A stretch of 64,000 nt of DNA from Mesorhizobium_B sp035998495 (GCA_035998495.1 DASYHP010000076.1:3863-67862); one strand, 5' to 3'; shown: positions 26,420 through 34,980, numbered from the stretch's first letter. Numbers and translations are program-made. Notes: a model not told the origin generated them from the sequence alone.

Positions 26420-26814
26420 CTTCCGCGACCCTTTCAAGGTGAAGCCGCAGCTTTTCGCCGCGACTTGCGTGAAGCACATGCGGATTAGAAGTATGTCGCT
26501 ACGGCTGGGTGCGGCTCATCTGAGGATGCGGCACCTGAGCCATGCCCCTCGGCTGGGGCACGACGCGACTGAGCCGGGGGTTAGTGTCCCGCGATGGGAC
26601 ACACCCGATGAAGATGTGAATGTTGCTCGGCGACGAACATGAAAAGATGATGGGAAATAGGTGAGGGGATGTCAAGCTTGCGCCAGTCGGCGCCCGGAAA
26701 GCGGAAGCGGGAGGCGACGGCGCAGGAGAACGGTCACGCCCATGGGGCGGATCGAGGCGGAACAGCCGGACGCGGCGCCCGCGCGGTTCAACCCTGCAAT
26801 GCCGTCCTGCGACC
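26420..26814. other. Gap between divergent rnk and the Nudix gene
   Basis: No gene is supported in these 395 bases. The region is less GC-rich than its surroundings near 26625-26670 (GAACATGAAAAGATGATGGGAAATAG). It contains two short hairpins: TGCCCC...GGGGCA at 26543-26560 and GTGTCCC-GCGAT-GGGACAC at 26584-26602. Both could be terminators or protein sites. Short frames on either strand have no ribosome site or recognisable product. Confidence 0.5.
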
Positions 26815-27261
26815 ATGACCGCTAAGACGAGGGACCAGATCGCCGCCCTTCCCCTTCGCCTCGCCAAGGGCGGCGTGATCGAGGTGCTGCTTGTGACCTC
26901 ACGCGAGACCAAACGCTGGATCGTCCCCAAGGGCTGGCCCATGAAGGGGCTCAAGGACCGTCAAGCCGCCGCGCTGGAAGCGCAGGAGGAGGCCGGCGTG
27001 AAGGGACATGTGCTGCGCGACGCGATCGGCACCTACGCCTATTGGCGTCGAGCCGAGGATCACTTCCAGCTCTGCACCGTCGCCGTGTTCGCGCTCAAGG
27101 TCGAAAAGCAGCTCAAGAGCTGGAAGGAGCGCGGTCAGCGCGAGACGCGATGGGAGAACGTGCTGGAGGCCGCTCATCTCGTGTCCGAGCCCGAGCTCAG
27201 CACGCTCATCGTCAGGCTGCCCGCGAACAGGCGGGTGCTGAAGCTGTTGTCGAAAGGCTGA
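26815..27261 (+). CDS. Nudix hydrolase
   Basis: A 148-residue protein with the Nudix box at residues ~42-64: G-W-P-M-K-G-L-K-D-R-Q-A-A-A-L-E-A-Q-E-E at its start, then A-G-V. The essential E-x-x-E-E-x-G core is present, while the usual Glu at position 7 and Arg at 15 of the box are both Leu, a variation seen in a group of alphaproteobacterial Nudix proteins. It is preceded by I-V-P-K-G-W-P. It hydrolyses a nucleoside-diphosphate-linked or inositol-pyrophosphate-type substrate; which one is not readable. No obvious operon partner; converges on the small gene at 27269. Confidence 0.88.
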   Translation: MTAKTRDQIAALPLRLAKGGVIEVLLVTSRETKRWIVPKGWPMKGLKDRQAAALEAQEEAGVKGHVLRDAIGTYAYWRRAEDHFQLCTVAVFALKVEKQLKSWKERGQRETRWENVLEAAHLVSEPELSTLIVRLPANRRVLKLLSKG

Positions 27262-27268
27262 CAGCCGC

Positions 27269-27514
27269 TCAGTCCGGCGGGTTGCGGAGCTTGCGGATCC
27301 AGTCGTCGCCTGCTCCCGATCGCCGGAGCAGGGCGACCGGATCCTCGCCGTCGAGCCGGGAGCAGATGCGGTAGGCCTCCAGCACGTCGGCGCTCATCTC
27401 GCCGCGTCCGTAGAAGAACATGGCGGCCGCATAGCGCGCCCGGCCCGACCATTCCTCGCCGAGCGGCGTGGCGATCAGCGCCCAGTTGCGGGCGAGCTCG
27501 TCGTCCACCGCCAT
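27269..27514 (-). CDS. Small conserved-looking protein of unknown function
   Basis: An 81-residue acidic-to-neutral protein: MAVDDELARNWALIATP, then R-A-R-Y-A-A-A-M-F-F-Y-G-R-G-E-M-S, V-L-E-A-Y-R-I-C-S-R-L-D-G-E-D-P and a C-terminal W-I-R-K-L-R. It looks like a helical soluble protein, with no signal peptide. It lies just downstream of a strong hairpin that ends the GcvT operon, so it may have its own promoter. I do not recognise a named family. Confidence 0.65.
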   Translation of the reverse strand: MAVDDELARNWALIATPLGEEWSGRARYAAAMFFYGRGEMSADVLEAYRICSRLDGEDPVALLRRSGAGDDWIRKLRNPPD

Positions 27515-27518
27515 GGCG

Positions 27519-27552
27519 CTAGAGGCTGTTATGGACCATGAACAGCCTCTAG
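27519..27552 (-). terminator. Strong hairpin at the end of the GcvT-like operon
   Basis: CTAGAGGCTGTT (27519-27530) pairs perfectly with AACAGCCTCTAG (27541-27552) around a 10-base loop. The 12-bp stem overlaps the stop codon of the GcvT-like gene. There is no T-run after it on the minus strand, so it is either a weak intrinsic terminator or an mRNA 3'-end protecting hairpin. Confidence 0.6.
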
Positions 27553-28787
27553 AACGGGGCGGGCGGGGTCGCCGTGCGCCGGTCGAGCTTCAGGAAAGGC
27601 CGCGGCACGACCCAGGCCCGCTTCATGAGCTTGGCGAACTGAAGCTCCCTGAGCGCGTAGATCTCCACCCAGAGATCGTCGAGGACCGTGTCGCCATAGG
27701 GCCGCCTGAGGCTGGCGATGGCGATGTTGCGCTTCAGCGTCGGCGACCAGATCGCCGCCGAAACGAGGCCGACCTCCTTCTTTCCCCGGTGATAGACCAG
27801 CGCGTGCTCCGCCGGCACATTGCCTTCGACCTCGAGCCCCACCAGCACATGCCGGGCGCCGCCTTTTTCGCGCGCCGCCAGAATCGCGCAGCGGCCGTTG
27901 AAATGGCCCTTGGCCCCGTCCACCATCCAGCCGAGCCCGATCTCGTCGGGCAGGCGCGCGCGGTCGGCGCGCAGCGCGGTCTCGGCCGTGACGAAATCGG
28001 CATTGGCGACGATGAAGCCGGCCTCGACGCGCGCCCGGTTGAGCGCCGCATAGCCGATCGCCCTGAGCCCGAAGGGCCGGCCCGCGTCCCAGAGCCGGTC
28101 CCAAAGGCTCAGCGCCTGGGACGCTTGCGCGAACAGCTCGTAGCCGAGGTCGCCGGTGAAGCCGGTGCGCGACACCGTGACCATGCCGCCCTCATGCAGA
28201 AAATCCGCGAGGTCGAAGGGTTTCAGCGTTTCCACGCCCTCGAAGCCGGCCGCCCGGAGCACCGAAAACGCGGTCGGCCCCTGCAGCGCCAGCCCCGCCA
28301 CGGCTTCCGTCTCCTCCTCGATCGCAACGTCGAAGCCTTGCGCGCCGTCGAGCAGCCAGGGCAGGTGCCGCTCCTGGCAGCAGAGGCGGAACCGATCCGG
28401 CGCCAGCCGGAACAAGGTGCCGTCGTCGAGCACGAAGCCCTCGTCGTCGCACCACGCCGTGTAGTGGACGCGCCCCGGCCGGAGTTTTCTCACGTCGCGC
28501 AGCGTCAGCCGATTGCAGAAGGCTTCGGCGTCCGGGCCCTCGATCCGGTATTTCACCATGGGCGAGATGTCGAACAGCGCGGCCTGGGAGCGGATCGCGA
28601 AGAATTCGAGTTCCTCCTCCCACAAGGACATGGGCGCCAGATTGCCGCCCCAGTCATACCATGCGCCCGTCTGCATGAGGGCGGCCAAGCGCGGATGGAA
28701 GGGCGATTCCCGCTTGAGCTTTCGGATATGCGCCTGTGCGGCCCGGCGGGTTTGCCCTTCCGCCTGAAAGGAGGTCATCACGTTCAT
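27549..28787 (-). CDS. GcvT-like aminomethyltransferase / folate-dependent demethylase
   Basis: A 412-residue protein of the GcvT fold. It has the N-terminal domain with F-A-I-R-S-Q-A-A-L-F-D-I-S-P-M-V-K-Y-R-I and G-P-D-A-E-A-F-C-N-R-L-T, V-S-R-T-G-F-T-G-D-L-G-Y-E-L-F (the R-x-G-Y-T-G-E-x-G-x-E motif of T-proteins, with Asp in place of one Glu), R-V-E-A-G-F-I and the C-terminal barrel. Such proteins pass a one-carbon unit from an aminomethyl or N-methyl group to tetrahydrofolate. It is translationally coupled (ATGA) to the flavoprotein gene upstream, so it probably accepts the imine/methylene product of that oxidase, as in dimethylglycine or sarcosine demethylation. Confidence 0.87.
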   Translation of the reverse strand: MNVMTSFQAEGQTRRAAQAHIRKLKRESPFHPRLAALMQTGAWYDWGGNLAPMSLWEEELEFFAIRSQAALFDISPMVKYRIEGPDAEAFCNRLTLRDVRKLRPGRVHYTAWCDDEGFVLDDGTLFRLAPDRFRLCCQERHLPWLLDGAQGFDVAIEEETEAVAGLALQGPTAFSVLRAAGFEGVETLKPFDLADFLHEGGMVTVSRTGFTGDLGYELFAQASQALSLWDRLWDAGRPFGLRAIGYAALNRARVEAGFIVANADFVTAETALRADRARLPDEIGLGWMVDGAKGHFNGRCAILAAREKGGARHVLVGLEVEGNVPAEHALVYHRGKKEVGLVSAAIWSPTLKRNIAIASLRRPYGDTVLDDLWVEIYALRELQFAKLMKRAWVVPRPFLKLDRRTATPPAPF

Positions 28788-30418
28788 GGCCGCGCCTCCG
28801 AAAGGCTGCGCTTGAGGATCGAGAAGCCGAAGCTGGTCCGCTTGCGGCTTTCGCCGTCGCGGATGGCGGCCCGCGCGGCGTTGAGGCCGGGCAGGCCGGA
28901 GATGCCGCCGCCGGGATGGGCGCCCGCACCGCAGAGATAAAGCCCCTCGACCGGCGTGCCGTAGCCCGACGACCCCGCCACGGGGCGCGAGAAAAGCATC
29001 GCGTCGGCCTGGAGCTCGCCATGGTGCCAGTGGCCGCCCGGCATATGGTAGCGGCGCTCGATGTCGGCGGGCGTGAGCAGTTCGGCGGCGCGCACCAAAC
29101 GGCGAAGGCCCGGCGCGTGGCGCTCCAGCAGGGCGAGGCTCGCCTCCAGGAGTTCCGCCTTTCGCGCCTCGGTCCAGCCGCCGCGCAGGCGATAAGGCAC
29201 GAACTGCACCACCGCCGAAAGCACCGCGCCGCCTTGAGGGGCAAGCGCCGGGTCGGCGAGGCCCGGCAGGGTGACCTCGACAACCGGCTCGCGGGAGAAA
29301 TCGCCATATTTGGACGGGTTGTAGGCGCGCTCCACACCGTCGGACGAAGGCGCGATCACGATGCGTCCGCGCAAATGCTCTTCCCCCAGGCCGGCGAAGG
29401 CGGGGATGCCGTCCAGCGCCAGGTGCAGCTTGGCCGCGGCCCCGTTCATGCGGATGTTGCCGACCTTGCGCATGAAACCGATGTCGAGATGCGGCGCCCC
29501 GACAAGCTCGAAGAAGGTGGTCTTCGGGTTGATCGCGGAGAGCACGAGCCCGGTCCGCAACTCGGTCCCATCGGCGAGCGCGACGCCGCTTGCCGCGCCG
29601 TCCCCCACCAGGATGCGGCGCACCTCCGCCTTGGTGCGCAGCGCCACGCCGGCCGATTCCGCGGACCTCACGAGCGCGGCGATCACCGCCCCCATCCCGC
29701 CGCGCGGAACAACCTGCCCGCCGGGCGCGCCCGCCGCCTCGCCGGCCAGGCGGTAGTAGAGCCCCAGGAGAGAGGTGGGCGAGCGGGGCCCGAGATGCAC
29801 GCCGAGCGTCGCGTCGAAGGCGAGCAGGCCCTTCAGCCGGTCATCGGAAAGATGTTCCTCGGCCACGTCATGGACGTTCATCAGCACCATGCGGAGGAAC
29901 TCGCGCATCTCCTCGCGCCCCAGCCGCCGCAGCGAGAGCAGCACGGAGCCGAGAAAGGCCTTGTCGCCGTGAGACAGGCGGCCGAGCGCGGGCGGGTTGC
30001 GGACAAGGAACGGCTTCAGCACGCCGGCCTGGCGGAACAGGCGCGCGCGCAACTCGCCCCAGGCCGCGGCCTCGCCCGCGGAGAGCCCTTCCACCTCCTC
30101 GCCATAGCCGCCGTGCAGGATCAGGGGGCCGTTGTCGCGGTCGAGCACGGCGGTCGGCGCGGGCTCCCCGAACGCCAGGCCATGCGACTTCAGATCGAGG
30201 GCCGCGATCACCTCCGGGTGCAGGCGGTTGAGCACGTGCGCCAGGCCCGGCGAGCGGAAGCCTTCGGCGAAGGTTTCGCCCCGCGCGGCCCCGCCCGGCT
30301 CCGCTTCCGCTTCGACCAGAACCACCTTGCGCCCGGCTTTGGCGAGCACGCTTGCTGCCACGAGCCCGTTGTGGCCGGCCCCGATCACCACCGCGTCGAA
30401 CGCTTCAGAGGACGTCAT
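28784..30418 (-). CDS. FAD-dependent oxidoreductase, PYROXD2/phytoene-desaturase-like (first of two)
   Basis: This 544-residue flavoprotein has the FAD motif V-V-I-G-A-G-H-N-G-L-V-A-A near residue 11 and V-L-V-E-A-E-A-E-P-G-G-A-A-R. The middle has V-P-R-G-G-M-G-A-V-I-A-A-L-V, typical of COG1233, and the end has G-L-Y-L-C-G-A-G-A-H-P-G-G-G-I-S-G-L-P-G. No carotenoid gene is near, so the role is not in carotenoid synthesis; the family also includes amine-type oxidases. It overlaps the second copy upstream by 14 bp and the GcvT gene by 4 bp, giving a three-gene operon under the dyad at 32094-32109. Confidence 0.88.
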   Translation of the reverse strand: MTSSEAFDAVVIGAGHNGLVAASVLAKAGRKVVLVEAEAEPGGAARGETFAEGFRSPGLAHVLNRLHPEVIAALDLKSHGLAFGEPAPTAVLDRDNGPLILHGGYGEEVEGLSAGEAAAWGELRARLFRQAGVLKPFLVRNPPALGRLSHGDKAFLGSVLLSLRRLGREEMREFLRMVLMNVHDVAEEHLSDDRLKGLLAFDATLGVHLGPRSPTSLLGLYYRLAGEAAGAPGGQVVPRGGMGAVIAALVRSAESAGVALRTKAEVRRILVGDGAASGVALADGTELRTGLVLSAINPKTTFFELVGAPHLDIGFMRKVGNIRMNGAAAKLHLALDGIPAFAGLGEEHLRGRIVIAPSSDGVERAYNPSKYGDFSREPVVEVTLPGLADPALAPQGGAVLSAVVQFVPYRLRGGWTEARKAELLEASLALLERHAPGLRRLVRAAELLTPADIERRYHMPGGHWHHGELQADAMLFSRPVAGSSGYGTPVEGLYLCGAGAHPGGGISGLPGLNAARAAIRDGESRKRTSFGFSILKRSLSEARP

Positions 30419-32069
30419 AAGCCGGGCTCACATGACGGTTTTTTTCGCGCGCGTCGCGAAGGATTTCCACGGCGGCGTTGCGGCCGGGCGCGCCCATCAC
30501 GCCGCCGCCGGGATGGGTGGAGGAGCCGCAGATGTAGAGCCCCTCGACCGGCGAGCGGTATTGGGCGTAGCCCGGCACCGGCCGGTTGAAGAGGAGCTGG
30601 TCGAAGGTCAGCTCGCCCTGGAAGATGTTGCCTTCGGTCAGGCCCACCTCCGCCTCCAGCTCGCGCGGGGTGCGCACCTCCATGTGCAGGATGCGCTCGC
30701 GGAAGCCCGGCGAGTAGTCGGCGATCTGAGAGACCACGGTTTCGGCGAATGCGTCGCGGTCGGCGTCCGTCCAGTCGCGCCCTTCCAGCTTTGGCGGGCA
30801 GTACTGCACGAAGACGCTCATGAAGTGCTTGCCCGGCGGGGCCATGGTCGGGTCGAGCGTGGTGGGGATCACCATGTCAATGAAGGGATCGGCCGACCAG
30901 CGGCCCGCCTTCCAGTCGTCATAGCCGCGCTCCATGCGCTCGATCGAATCCGTGAAGTGCAGGTCGCCCTGCAGGCAGGGCGAGTTCGGCGGCAGCGCCG
31001 GGAAGTCGGGCATCCCATCGAGCGCGATGTTGAGCTTCCCCGACGAGCCCCGGATCTTGAAGTTCTTCACGCGCCGCAGGAAGGGCTCGGGCAGGTCCGC
31101 CTCGTCCACGAGCTTCAGGAAGGTGCGCTTCACGTCGGCGTTGGAGATCACCCGCCGGGCGCGGATCTCCTCGCCCCCTTCCAGCACGATGCCTGTGGCC
31201 TTGCCGTCCGCTGTCAGCACCTTTTCGACGGGCGCGTTGCGCCGGACCGTGCCGCCCGAGGCCTCGAAGGAGCGGGCCAGCGCGCTTGTCACCGCCCCCA
31301 TCCCGCCGCGCGCGAACCCCCAGGCGCCGACCGCGCCGTCCACCTCGCCCATGTAATGGTGCAAGAGCACATAGGCCGTGCCGGGCGACATGGGGCCGAG
31401 CGCGGTGCCGATGATGCCGGACAGCGCGAGATAGGCCTTGATGACGTCGTTCTCGAAATACTCGTCGAGGAAGTCCGAGATCGACATGGTCCAGAAGCGC
31501 ACCGTGAGCGCGATCTCGTCTTCGCTCATCTCGCCGAACCTGCGCCCGAGATAGACGAGTTCCGACAGGTCGCGCGGGCGAAAGCTCGTGGGGTCGGGCG
31601 CGGTGCGCATGAGCAGCGGCTGGATGAAGCGGCACTGCCGCGTCACGTCGCGGGAATAGCGGTCGTAGCTTTCCGCGTCGCGCGGAGAGAAACGCGCCCA
31701 TTCGCGGCGGTGCGCGTGGTGGTCCTTGTAGGCGGCGAGATAGTCGCCGTCCTGGGTGAACACCGCCCCGCCCTCATAGGGGATCACCTGCAGCCCGAAG
31801 CGCGGCAGCTCCAGGTCGCGCATGATCTCGGGCCGGAACAGCGAGCAGACATAGGAGCAGTTGGAGTAGAGGAAGCCCGGCGTGAGCGAGCGGCTCACGG
31901 CCGCCCCGCCGATCCAGTCGTTCTTCTCGACCACCAGCACGTCGAGCCCGGCGCGCTGGAGATAGCAGGCGGCCACAAGCCCGTTGTGCCCGGCGCCGAT
32001 CACCACCGCGTCCCAAACCTTCATGCCCGAAGCCGCCTTTGTTCTTCCGCCTCGGGGCAAGTCTGGCAC
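30405..32069 (-). CDS. FAD-dependent oxidoreductase, PYROXD2/phytoene-desaturase-like (second of two)
   Basis: A 554-residue paralogue of the downstream gene: V-V-I-G-A-G-H-N-G-L-V-A-A-C-Y-L near residue 22, V-V-E-K-N-D-W-I-G-G-A-A, F-A-R-G-G-M-G-A-V-T-S-A-L, and L-Y-I-C-G-S-S-T-H-P-G-G-G-V-M-G-A-P-G at the end. I set the start at a GTG (32069) because a perfect AAGGAGG lies 8 nt upstream; an ATG at 32024 without a good site is the alternative. It probably dehydrogenates an amine or N-methyl group. It heads the operon whose promoter carries the TTGAA-N6-TTCAA dyad 25 bp upstream of the start, and is divergent from the methyltransferase-tetR-binding-protein operon. Confidence 0.88.
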   Translation of the reverse strand: MPDLPRGGRTKAASGMKVWDAVVIGAGHNGLVAACYLQRAGLDVLVVEKNDWIGGAAVSRSLTPGFLYSNCSYVCSLFRPEIMRDLELPRFGLQVIPYEGGAVFTQDGDYLAAYKDHHAHRREWARFSPRDAESYDRYSRDVTRQCRFIQPLLMRTAPDPTSFRPRDLSELVYLGRRFGEMSEDEIALTVRFWTMSISDFLDEYFENDVIKAYLALSGIIGTALGPMSPGTAYVLLHHYMGEVDGAVGAWGFARGGMGAVTSALARSFEASGGTVRRNAPVEKVLTADGKATGIVLEGGEEIRARRVISNADVKRTFLKLVDEADLPEPFLRRVKNFKIRGSSGKLNIALDGMPDFPALPPNSPCLQGDLHFTDSIERMERGYDDWKAGRWSADPFIDMVIPTTLDPTMAPPGKHFMSVFVQYCPPKLEGRDWTDADRDAFAETVVSQIADYSPGFRERILHMEVRTPRELEAEVGLTEGNIFQGELTFDQLLFNRPVPGYAQYRSPVEGLYICGSSTHPGGGVMGAPGRNAAVEILRDAREKNRHVSPAYDVL

Positions 32070-32093
32070 CGGAACGGCCTCCTTGTCCAGATT

Positions 32094-32109
32094 TTGAATG
32101 AATGTTCAA
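32094..32109. promoter_or_regulatory. BetI-like operator, site 1
   Basis: TTGAA-TGAATG-TTCAA, a perfect 5+5 dyad with a 6-bp spacer. It lies between the divergent flavoprotein (GTG 32069) and methyltransferase (ATG 32185) genes. The same dyad occurs at 38129, 41046 and 43149 (one mismatch). The sequence resembles choline-type BetI boxes, and a BetI-like regulator is encoded at 33008. Confidence 0.75.
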
Positions 32110-32184
32110 CCAGCACTGTTGCGTTCTTCCGTCGCTGCGGTAGGCTTCGACCGTGTTGGGACCATGTTCGGGAGAGCGGGGCCG

Positions 32185-32982
32185 ATGACCCACGCCGAGC
32201 CGGAATATGACGAGGCGGCGATCCGCTTCCTCGAGACGCTCTGGGGCGACGGTTTTCTGTCGCCCGGCGGCGCGCAGGAGGTCGATCGCGTGCTCGAAGG
32301 CCTGTCGCTCCGGGGCAAGAGCGTGCTCGACATCGGCTGCGGCTCGGGCGGCGTCACGCTGGCGCTCGTGGAGCGGCACGGGGCGGCCGAAGCCGTGGGC
32401 TTCGACGTCGAGGCGCCGGTGATCGCGCGCGCGGAAAAACGCGCCCACGCCAAGGGCCTGTCCCACCGCGCCCGCTTCGTCCAGGCGCCGCCCGGCCCCC
32501 TGCCCTTCGCCGACGAACGCTTCGACGTGGTCTTCTCCAAGGATTCGTTGGTGCATGTTTCGGACAAGGAAGCGCTGTTCGAGGACATCTTTCGCGTGCT
32601 GAAACCCGGCGGCGTGTTCGCGGCCAGCGACTGGCTGATCGGCCATGACGGCGAGCCCTCCCCCGACATGAAGGCCTATCTCGACGCGGAAGGCCTAAGC
32701 TTCGGCATGGCGTCGCCGGCGCGTTACGCCCGGGCCATGGAACGGGCCGGCTTCACGGGCATCGCCACCGCCGACCGCAACCCGTGGTATCGCGAGGTGG
32801 CGCGGGGCGAGATCGAGCGGCTCGAGGGCCCGCTCTACGCCCAGGCATCCAAGGCCGCGGGCGCGGCTTACGTGGACAAGAACATCCGCACTTGGGCCGC
32901 CATGCTCAAGGTGCTTGACAGCGGCGAGCACCGGCCTACCCATCTCAGGGCCGTCAAGCCGCGGCTCGACGGCGGGGCATAG
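32185..32982 (+). CDS. SAM-dependent methyltransferase, phosphobase N-methyltransferase-like
   Basis: A 265-residue class I methyltransferase. Motif I is V-L-D-I-G-C-G-S-G-G-V-T near residue 45, followed by G-F-D-V-E-A in motif II. The segment F-S-K-D-S-L-V-H-V-S-D-K-E-A-L-F and R-V-L-K-P-G-G-V-F-A-A-S-D-W matches the phosphoethanolamine/glycine-type N-methyltransferases (where it reads S-R-D-T-I-L-H-I-x-D-K). The ATG at 32185 has GGGAGAGCGGGG upstream; earlier ATGs (32164, 32098) are possible. It is the first gene of an operon with a BetI-like regulator and an amine-type binding protein. A methyltransferase among demethylating enzymes is odd, and its substrate is unknown. Confidence 0.83.
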   Translation: MTHAEPEYDEAAIRFLETLWGDGFLSPGGAQEVDRVLEGLSLRGKSVLDIGCGSGGVTLALVERHGAAEAVGFDVEAPVIARAEKRAHAKGLSHRARFVQAPPGPLPFADERFDVVFSKDSLVHVSDKEALFEDIFRVLKPGGVFAASDWLIGHDGEPSPDMKAYLDAEGLSFGMASPARYARAMERAGFTGIATADRNPWYREVARGEIERLEGPLYAQASKAAGAAYVDKNIRTWAAMLKVLDSGEHRPTHLRAVKPRLDGGA

Positions 32983-33007
32983 CGCGATGCTCGAGCTTGG
33001 AGCCGAC

Positions 33008-33703
33008 ATGGGTCTTGACGCAGGCGCGCCTTCGCCGGCGGGCGGGGAGCGCAAGGGGCGCAAAGCGTCCAAGGAGATGCGCCAGTCCCAGCTCATCGAA
33101 GCGACCATCGACAGCCTGGCGACGCGCGGCTATTCCGAAACGACCCTCGCCGACGTGGCCGACGGCGCGGGCCTGTCGCGCGGCATCGTGAACTTCCATT
33201 TCGAGAGCAAGGACAAGCTGCTCGTCGCCACCCTCCAGTTCATGGCGGAGGAATATGCCGCCCACTGGCGGGCGGCCCTGGACAAGGCGGGCCCGGACCC
33301 CGCGGATCGGCTCAAGGCGCTGGTGGACGCCGATTTCGACCGGAAGATCTGCAACAAGCGCAAGCTCGCGGCGTGGTGCGCATTCTGGGGCGAGGCCAAG
33401 TCGCGCCCGACCTACCAGGCGCTGTGCGGGTCGCGCGACGAAGCCTACCAGGACGCCCTCGCCGAGCTCTGCGGCGCGCTGATCGCCGAGGGCGGCTATG
33501 CGGGTGACGCCCGCGACGCCGCAACCGCGCTGGACGCGCTCCTGGAAGGCCTCTGGCTGCGGCTCATGATGGGTGCGAGCGGCATCACGCGGCCGGCCGC
33601 GCGCCGCTCCGCCATGGCGCTCCTCGCCGCGCTGTTCCCGCAGCATTTCCCCCGGCCCGACGGGCCCACCCAAAAGAAGACAAGCATGGAGGAGAAACGA
33701 TGA
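33008..33703 (+). CDS. TetR-family regulator, BetI-like
   Basis: A regulator of about 231 residues. The N-terminal helix-turn-helix has R-Q-S-Q-L-I-E-A-T-I-D-S-L-A, L-A-D-V-A-D-G-A-G-L-S-R-G-I-V-N-F-H-F-E-S-K-D as in BetI. The C-terminal half keeps BetI-type features: D-A-D-F-D, A-A-W-C-A-F-W-G-E-A and A-L-L-E-G-L-W-L-R. It likely represses the amine-catabolic genes by binding the TTGAA-N6-TTCAA sites and lets go when the inducer is bound. GGAG lies five bases before the ATG at 33008; an upstream ATG at 32987 is possible. Its stop overlaps the next gene's start (ATGA). Confidence 0.87.
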   Translation: MGLDAGAPSPAGGERKGRKASKEMRQSQLIEATIDSLATRGYSETTLADVADGAGLSRGIVNFHFESKDKLLVATLQFMAEEYAAHWRAALDKAGPDPADRLKALVDADFDRKICNKRKLAAWCAFWGEAKSRPTYQALCGSRDEAYQDALAELCGALIAEGGYAGDARDAATALDALLEGLWLRLMMGASGITRPAARRSAMALLAALFPQHFPRPDGPTQKKTSMEEKR

Positions 33704-34782
33704 CGACAAGAACCCTTTCCAGGCGGCTCTTCGCCTGTGCGGCGTTGGCCGGCCTTCTCGCGTCGAGCGCGGCCCCTGCGCTCGCCGCTGACGACCTCAC
33801 CGTGTTCGACTGGTCGGGCTACGAGGATCCCAATTTCCACCCGGCCTATGCGGCGGAGCACGGCGCCTCGCCCACCTTCGCCTTCTTCGCCGACGAGGAC
33901 GAGGCGCTCGCCAAGCTGATGGCGGGCTTCAAGGCGGACATCGCCCATCCCTGCTCCCAGACCGTGGTCAAGTGGCGCGACGCCGGCCTGATCGAGCCGC
34001 TCGACACGGCGAAGATCGCCGGCTGGAACGACCTCATGCCGGGCATCACCGGCATGAAGGACCTGGTCACGACTGCCGACGGCAAGGCCTGGATGCTGCC
34101 TTTCGACTGGGGCAACACGGCGCTCGTCTACCGCACCGACAAGGTGCCGGCGGAGGACGTGCAGTCGCTTCACGTCTTCGCCGACCCGAAATACCAGGGC
34201 CGGGTGTCGATCGGCGACAATGTCGACGACGCCTATGCGCTGGCGAGTCTCGCCATCGGCCTCAAGGACTGGACGAAGATGACGGATGAGCAGTTCAAGG
34301 AGGCGTCCGATTTCCTTCGCCAGGTGCACAAGAACGTCGTGCTGTACTGGACGGACGGCACCGAGATCGCCCAGGCCATGGCCGGCGGCGACGTGGACAT
34401 CGCCTGGGCCTGGAACGAGGCGGCCGTCGCGCTTGAACGGGACGGCGTGCCGGTCGAGCTCAAGAAAGATACGAAGGAAGGCCTGTCCACCTGGGTCTGC
34501 GGCTATGTCCACCTTAAGGACAATCCGGGTTCGGACGACAAGGTCTATGACTATCTGTCGGCGGTGAATCAGCCGGAGGTCAGCGCTTATCTCGTGAACG
34601 AGTGGGGCTATGGCCACGCCAACGACAAGGGCATGAAGGCGATCCCCGCGGATCAGCTTCAGGCGAAAGGCTACCACGACGTGGACCAGTTCGTAGCCAA
34701 CACGCTGTTCCAGGCGCCCGTTCCGAACGAGCTCAAGCAGCGCATGATCGCCGAGTTCGAGAAGATCAAGGCGGGGTATTGA
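33700..34782 (+). CDS. Periplasmic substrate-binding protein, polyamine/PotD-like
   Basis: A 360-residue protein with a Tat-like or Sec signal peptide (L-S-R-R-L-F-A-C-A-A-L-A, cleavage near A-L-A-A, residue 29-30). The mature start L-T-V-F-D-W-S-G-Y-E-D-P, P-F-D-W-G-N-T-A-L-V-Y-R-T-D and V-D-I-A-W-A-W-N-E-A-A are PotD/PotF-like. Aromatic residues in these motifs form the cation-binding pocket in that family, which fits a cationic amine or betaine ligand. It is coupled to the BetI-like gene; the matching permeases and ATPase (35121-37952) run on the opposite strand and converge on it across a repeat-rich gap. Confidence 0.88.
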   Translation: MTTRTLSRRLFACAALAGLLASSAAPALAADDLTVFDWSGYEDPNFHPAYAAEHGASPTFAFFADEDEALAKLMAGFKADIAHPCSQTVVKWRDAGLIEPLDTAKIAGWNDLMPGITGMKDLVTTADGKAWMLPFDWGNTALVYRTDKVPAEDVQSLHVFADPKYQGRVSIGDNVDDAYALASLAIGLKDWTKMTDEQFKEASDFLRQVHKNVVLYWTDGTEIAQAMAGGDVDIAWAWNEAAVALERDGVPVELKKDTKEGLSTWVCGYVHLKDNPGSDDKVYDYLSAVNQPEVSAYLVNEWGYGHANDKGMKAIPADQLQAKGYHDVDQFVANTLFQAPVPNELKQRMIAEFEKIKAGY

Positions 34783-34861
34783 AGCGCAACCCTGTGGGAT
34801 GCCGGCGGCGCTGCCGCTCGCTCGTTCAGGCCACACCCTCGCCCCCTCCACCGCCTCCGGC

Positions 34862-34950
34862 GGTCCCCCTCCCCCGCTTCGCAGGGGAGGATCCGGGTCG
34901 CGCCAGCGTCGCCGCCGCTGATCCTCCCCCGTTCATGAGGGAGGGGGACC
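34862..34950. repeat. Inverted-repeat intergenic element
   Basis: Outer arms GGTCCCCCTCCC (34862-34873) and its exact complement (34939-34950) enclose inner arms GGAGGATC (34886-34893) and GATCCTCC (34920-34927). A 9-bp hairpin, GACCACGCG-GAA-CGCGTGGTC, follows at 34947-34967. Together with the next element it fills the gap between the convergent binding-protein and ATPase genes, where it can serve as a bidirectional transcription barrier. Confidence 0.65.
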
Positions 34951-34980
34951 ACGCGGAACGCGTGGTCGACTGACACGCGC

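Noticed and set aside
28784..32069. Carotenoid desaturase genes
   Set aside because: The proteins belong to the phytoene-desaturase superfamily but no other carotenoid gene is present and the neighbours are amine-catabolic; PYROXD2-like oxidase is the better reading.
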